Shown: positions 34,427-38,087 of the stretch, in pieces
Position numbering within the stretch: position 1 is the first letter of the stretch
Layout: each line of letters begins with the position of its first letter
NCBI GenBank assembly: GCA_025356275.1
Contig: JANXUK010000090.1
Coordinates: 1 to 38,087 of the forward strand
DNA: 38,087 bases
Source of the DNA: Sphingomonadales bacterium
Lineage (GTDB): Bacteria > Pseudomonadota > Alphaproteobacteria > Sphingomonadales > Sphingomonadaceae
Direction: 5' to 3'
Translations under genes and position numbers: made by a program
The notes under the pieces: generated by a model
Database searches by the model: none
What the model was told of the DNA's origin: nothing
Seen by the model: the letters and a program-made list of their open reading frames with translations, nothing else

Positions 34427-34699
34427 GAAAAGCGCTGGTCGGCGTTTTTCCGGGCAAACCCTAAGGCCCCCGATGGTCTCGCGCAAGGGCCGCTATTCCG
34501 CCGGAAAAACCCCTATGCGCATAGACCTTGCCGTGGTCATAAGGCGGTGCTAATCACCCTGTGCCGGGGCCGATCAGCCCCGATCCTTGCCCAAGCGAAG
34601 CATGCGCCGGTCGCCTTTATTAGGACAGAACCGCCGCGAATTGCCTGCCACATCGGGTCATTAGGGATCGGGCCCTTATCGCTCTGTGCTCAGGGGCGA
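34427..34699. other. Intergenic stretch without a recognisable gene
   Basis: No supported coding region. It holds the tail of hairpin element copy 5, a small hairpin GGGGC-CGATCA-GCCCC near 34565-34580, and presumably the rne promoter further right. A long plus-strand open frame crossing this region (34217-35143) runs through the amidase end and rne start and has no family-like protein. Confidence 0.6.
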
Positions 34700-35075
34700 A
34701 TCTGCCCCCAGATGTTCAGGTTGATGCAGGTAATGTCGAACAATATGCCGTTCTGCCCCCCAGCGCCGATTGCGGCGCGCGGCGGCTGGACGGTGTCCAA
34801 CGTGTCCAGCTTCGCTGCGTCACGTTTCAGCGCGTTTGTAGCGGCCGCACATCGTGTCCGCCCCACGCATAACGCGCCGCGTTTCCCATCCTGCCCAGAC
34901 ACGAATCCCGCCGCCGCCTTGCGTGTGCAATGCGGTTTTTCCCATACCGCATCTGATACCGCCGCGCGCACGGAGACTTCTCCGGTGAAGCCGCGCGGCA
35001 TTCCCATCATTCCCATCAATCGTCGCGCCACGCCTCGGGCTTTGCTCCCGGCCAGGCGCGCCTGGAGAATTCACA
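34700..35075 (+). promoter_or_regulatory. Probable structured 5' leader of rne
   Basis: Several hairpins lie in the gap before the RNase E start. They are CCAGCGCCG (34760-34768) with CGGCGGCTGG (34780-34789), ATGCGGT (34930-34936) with ACCGCAT (34946-34952), CGGAG/CTCCG near 34970-34984, and the perfect palindrome CCAGGCGCGCCTGG (35052-35065). The palindrome overlaps the ribosome site GGAG (35064-35067), eight bases before the ATG. Long self-regulatory rne leaders are established in enterobacteria; autoregulation here is inferred. I could not define the transcription start. Confidence 0.5.
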
Positions 35076-37979
35076 ATGACCACACGCATGTTGATCGACG
35101 CCCGCCACCCGGAAGAAACGCGGGTTGCGGTACTCAAGGGTAACCGCATCGAGGAATTCGACTTTGATTCTGCCGACCACAAGCAGATCAAGGGCAACAT
35201 CTATCTCGCCAAGGTAACCCGCGTCGAGCCGTCGCTGCAGGCGGCTTTCGTCGATTTCGGCGGCAACCGGCATGGTTTCCTGGCGTTCAGCGAAATCCAC
35301 CCCGATTATTACCAGATCCCCAAGGAAGACCGCGAGGCACTGCTGGCCGAAGAGGCCGAGCATGCCGAGGAAGAGGCGGCGCTGCGCGCGGCCGAGGACG
35401 ACGGCGATCACGACGATGGGCACGATGATCACGACGATGGGCACGATGATGGCTTCCACGGCGACGAGTACGGCGACGATGACGACCACCATGATGTCGA
35501 TCACCTCGAGGCCGATGGCGACGGCTTGACCGAGGTCGATACCTCGGAAAAGGACGAGGTTGCCACGCTTGAGGACGGCATAATCGAAAACGGCTTCGAC
35601 CATGCCGGCGAGGAAGCCGAGGAAGCTGGCGGCACGCCGCGCCGGGGCCGCCGCCGTCAGGGCGGCGGACGTGATGGCGGGCGCGAGGATGGCGGGCGCA
35701 GCGGTGGCCGCGCCGCAACCAAGCAGGCCGACGAAGTGCGCGCCAAGCGCATGGCGCTGCGCCGCCGCTACAAGATCCAGGACGTGATCCAGCGCCGCCA
35801 GGTGCTGCTGGTCCAGGTCGTCAAGGAGGAACGCGGCAACAAGGGCGCTGCGCTGACCACCTATCTCAGCCTCGCGGGTCGTTACTGCGTGCTGATGCCC
35901 AATTCCAGCCACGGCGGCGGCATCAGCCGCAAGATCAGCAGCGTGGCAGATCGCAAGCGGCTCAAATCCATCATCGCCGAGATGCAACTGCCCAAGACCA
36001 TGGGCTGCATCGTGCGCACCGCCGGGCTGCAACGCACCAAGACCGAGATCAAGCGCGATTTCGATTATCTCGCCCGCCTGTGGGACGAGATTCGCGAGAA
36101 TACGCTGGGTTCCTCCGCGCCCGCGCTGATCCATTCGGACAGCGATCTGATCAAGCGCGCGATCCGCGACATCTACAACCGCGACATCGTGGAAATCGTT
36201 ATCGAGGGTGACAGCGGCTATCGCGACGCGCGTGATTTTATGAAACTGCTGATGCCCAGCCACGCGCGGCGGGTGAAGGCCTATGCCGATCCGGTGCCGC
36301 TGTTTCAGCGTTATGGCGCCGAGGATCAGCTATCGGCGCTGTATGACCCCGTGGTTCAGCTCAAGTCGGGCGGCTATCTGGTGATCAACCCGACCGAGGC
36401 GCTGGTCTCGATCGACATCAACTCGGGGCGTTCCACCAAGGAGCATGGCATCGAAGCGACCGCCGTGAACACCAACCTTGAGGCGGCGCGCGAAATCGCC
36501 CGCCAGTTGCGGCTGCGCGATATGGCCGGGCTGGTGGTGATCGATTTCATCGACATGGAATATGGCTCGAACAACCGCAAGGTCGAGAAGGCGATGAAGG
36601 ACGCGCTGAAGGACGATCGCGCGCGTATCCAGCTGGGCCGGATTTCGAGCTTTGGGCTGATGGAGATGAGCCGGCAGCGTCTGCGCACCGGCGTGCTGGA
36701 GGCGACGACGCGCGGCTGTCCGCATTGCGACGGTTCGGGCCTGGTGCGCACCGCGGCCTCGTCCGGCCTGTCGGCACTGCGCCTGATCGAGGAGGAAGCC
36801 GCCAAGGGCCGGGGCATCACCATCACCCTGTTCGCCAGCCAGGAAGCGGCGGTCTATCTGCTCAACGCCAAGCGCGCCGACTTGGCCGAGATCGAGGCAC
36901 GCTATGGCGTGCTGGTCGAGGTGATCCCCGAGGGCGAAAACGAGGGCGCCAAGATGCGCGTCGGCTCCTCCGGCCCGCGCAACGAATTCGTGCCACAATT
37001 CGTGCCGATCGCCATCGAAGACGATGATCTGCCCGAGGAGGACTACGCCGAGGACGAGGAAGAGCCGGAGGAGGCTGCTCCTGAGCGTCGCCCGCGTGCT
37101 CGCGAAGACGGTTCTCGGGCCGAACGCGAAGGTAGTGCCCGTGAGGGCGGTGAGGGCGGCGACGATGACGGTGCGCGCCGGGGCAAGCGCCGCAAGCGCC
37201 GCCGCAGCCGTGGCCCGCGCGAGGAAGGCTCGGCAGAGGACGGTGCCTACGAAGAGGGCGCACCGCTCGATGGCGATGCCCGCGAGGATGGCGATGATGA
37301 AGCAGGTGAAGCCAGGGCCGACGGCGCTGATCATGTCGCCGACGGCGATGGCCCGCGCAAGCGCCGCCGCCGCAGCCGCCGCCGTCGTGGTGGCCGGGGC
37401 CGCGAGGATGGTGCTGCCGAGGGCGGTAGCGAGGACGGCGAAGGTGGCGACGAAGTCAGCGAGGATAGCTCTGGCGAAACCGTCAGCCATGGCACTCCGA
37501 CGGATGCCGACCCGGTTGCCGAAGCTGCGCCCGCAGCACCCAAGCGCCGTGGCCGCAGCCTCAAAGTCGCTGTGCCGGTAGAGGCCAAAGCCGAGGCTGC
37601 ACCCGCCGCCGAAGCAGCCGAGCCCGAAGCCCCCCCCGCCAAGCCGGCACGTGGTCGCCGCAAGAAAGCCGATGCCGTGGAGGCGGTTGCGCCTGCTCCC
37701 GCCGCTGAATCTCCCGCCGCCGAGGCTCCCGCCGCAAAGCCCAAGCGTGGCCGTGCGAAAAAGGCCGACGCGGTGGCTGCCGAAGCAAATACCGAGGCTG
37801 AAGCAGGCGCCGACGCGATGGTCAGCGACGATGTCGCGGCGTCCGCCGCCTCCGAACACGCGGTCCCTGCCGAAAAGGCTCCCGCTGGCCCGGATGCCGG
37901 TGACGTACCCGCAGGCGACGACACCAACGCCGATGGCACCCCGCGCCGCGGCTGGTGGCAGCGTACTTTCGGCGAGTAA
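35076..37979 (+). CDS. rne: Ribonuclease E
   Basis: A 967-residue endoribonuclease of the RNA degradosome. The S1 domain (starting about residue 35, 'KGNIYLAKVTRVEPSLQAAFVDFG', core 'VEPSLQAAFVDFG') is interrupted by a roughly 130-residue acidic, histidine-rich and then arginine-glycine-rich insertion (about 83-215). The catalytic DNase I-like part has 'EALVSIDINSGR' and 'IDFIDMEYGSNNRKVE', and the zinc link is 'CPHCDGSG'. The C-terminal third is low complexity with arginine-rich RNA-binding blocks ('KRRKRRRSRG', 'KRRRRSRRRRGGRG') and ends 'GWWQRTFGE'. The start ATG 35076 has GGAG upstream. The insertion and tail are usual in sphingomonads. Confidence 0.96.
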   Translation: MTTRMLIDARHPEETRVAVLKGNRIEEFDFDSADHKQIKGNIYLAKVTRVEPSLQAAFVDFGGNRHGFLAFSEIHPDYYQIPKEDREALLAEEAEHAEEEAALRAAEDDGDHDDGHDDHDDGHDDGFHGDEYGDDDDHHDVDHLEADGDGLTEVDTSEKDEVATLEDGIIENGFDHAGEEAEEAGGTPRRGRRRQGGGRDGGREDGGRSGGRAATKQADEVRAKRMALRRRYKIQDVIQRRQVLLVQVVKEERGNKGAALTTYLSLAGRYCVLMPNSSHGGGISRKISSVADRKRLKSIIAEMQLPKTMGCIVRTAGLQRTKTEIKRDFDYLARLWDEIRENTLGSSAPALIHSDSDLIKRAIRDIYNRDIVEIVIEGDSGYRDARDFMKLLMPSHARRVKAYADPVPLFQRYGAEDQLSALYDPVVQLKSGGYLVINPTEALVSIDINSGRSTKEHGIEATAVNTNLEAAREIARQLRLRDMAGLVVIDFIDMEYGSNNRKVEKAMKDALKDDRARIQLGRISSFGLMEMSRQRLRTGVLEATTRGCPHCDGSGLVRTAASSGLSALRLIEEEAAKGRGITITLFASQEAAVYLLNAKRADLAEIEARYGVLVEVIPEGENEGAKMRVGSSGPRNEFVPQFVPIAIEDDDLPEEDYAEDEEEPEEAAPERRPRAREDGSRAEREGSAREGGEGGDDDGARRGKRRKRRRSRGPREEGSAEDGAYEEGAPLDGDAREDGDDEAGEARADGADHVADGDGPRKRRRRSRRRRGGRGREDGAAEGGSEDGEGGDEVSEDSSGETVSHGTPTDADPVAEAAPAAPKRRGRSLKVAVPVEAKAEAAPAAEAAEPEAPPAKPARGRRKKADAVEAVAPAPAAESPAAEAPAAKPKRGRAKKADAVAAEANTEAEAGADAMVSDDVAASAASEHAVPAEKAPAGPDAGDVPAGDDTNADGTPRRGWWQRTFGE
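35409..35450 (+). repeat. 21-bp tandem duplication in the rne S1 insertion
   Basis: Two exact 21-base units (35409-35429 and 35430-35450) each encode HDDGHDD. They lie in frame inside the acidic insertion of the RNase E S1 domain, so copy-number change would not break the gene. Confidence 0.9.
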
Positions 37980-37988
37980 TTCCGCGAA

Positions 37989-38025
37989 CAGACGGCCGGG
38001 CTGACCTCATCAGCCCGGCCGTCTG
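37989..38025 (+). terminator. Strong hairpin after rne
   Basis: A 16-base perfect stem (CAGACGGCCGGGCTGA at 37989-38004 with its complement at 38010-38025) closes a 5-base loop ten bases after the rne stop codon. It is not followed by a run of T, so it may act as a 3'-end stabiliser or a non-canonical terminator. The remaining 62 bases show no feature. Confidence 0.8.
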
Positions 38026-38087
38026 GCGCCCGGCCAGGGCGGGCCCGCAGAATTGCCGCGTCGCCTCTCAGGCAGACCTTATACCAA

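Noticed and set aside
34217..35143. 308-residue plus-strand frame covering the amidase-rne gap
   Set aside because: It overlaps the amidase start and the rne start, crosses a palindromic element and looks like random translation.
36330..37859. 509-residue glycine- and alanine-rich frame opposite rne
   Set aside because: Mirror of the low-complexity C-terminal part of RNase E.
1..38087. CRISPR arrays, tRNA or rRNA genes, transposases, phage genes
   Set aside because: No regularly spaced repeats, tRNA-like folds or proteins of these kinds were seen on reading both strands.

Overview
The window is a GC-rich stretch of an alphaproteobacterial chromosome. Gene content and protein style point to the order Sphingomonadales: a nuoA-to-nuoN operon with separate nuoC and nuoD, running into birA, coaX and ribonuclease J, plus an amidase / penicillin-binding protein 1A / prfB cluster and an RNase E with a large insertion in its S1 domain. 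There are no rRNA, tRNA, CRISPR, phage or IS genes that I can see. The first 291 bases are a near-perfect giant inverted repeat that starts exactly at base 1, so the window probably begins at a contig end.

Layout. At the left (283-3049) a degenerate Hpt-like gene and a long membrane-anchored coiled-coil protein with TipN-like architecture diverge from a short region holding a CtrA-like box. From 23208 down to 3111 runs one very long minus-strand operon of 25 genes. It encodes all 14 subunits of respiratory complex I (nuoA-N), then biotin-protein ligase (birA), type III pantothenate kinase (coaX), ribonuclease J and a small DUF1467 membrane protein. Most stop and start codons overlap (ATGA, GTGA, TGATG), suggesting tight translational coupling. 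Seven non-nuo genes sit inside the nuo block at five junctions. They are a small membrane protein (B/C), a YccF-like membrane protein and a SnoaL-like protein (D/E), two tiny membrane proteins (E/F), an unknown 95-residue protein (F/G) and a small lipoprotein (H/I). Three of these seven have clearly lower GC than their neighbours.

To the right, an acetyl-CoA acetyltransferase (23430-24623, plus strand) diverges from nuoA. A minus-strand run follows: an SH3-domain secreted protein, a nitronate monooxygenase-like flavoprotein with a C-terminal cysteine cluster, a probably exported SAM methyltransferase coupled to prfB, an exported peroxiredoxin, a HIR-type SPFH membrane protein, PBP1A (mrcA) and a periplasmic N-acetylmuramoyl-L-alanine amidase. 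The amidase and PBP1A act together in peptidoglycan turnover and synthesis. RNase E (rne) is transcribed the other way from a long leader and ends at a strong 16-bp hairpin.

The intergenic gaps carry at least three families of palindromic elements. One is a roughly 100-170 bp hairpin element with a GTGCCATCCCGC / GCGGGATGGCAC stem, present in four well preserved copies and two decayed or half copies. The second is a smaller AAAAAGTGGG / ACCGGTTTTT element in two copies whose stems differ by compensatory changes. The third is a 12-bp perfect stem, seen once. The most notable features are these repeat families and the unusual cargo genes inside the nuo operon. Nothing here is clearly a new defence or mobile system.
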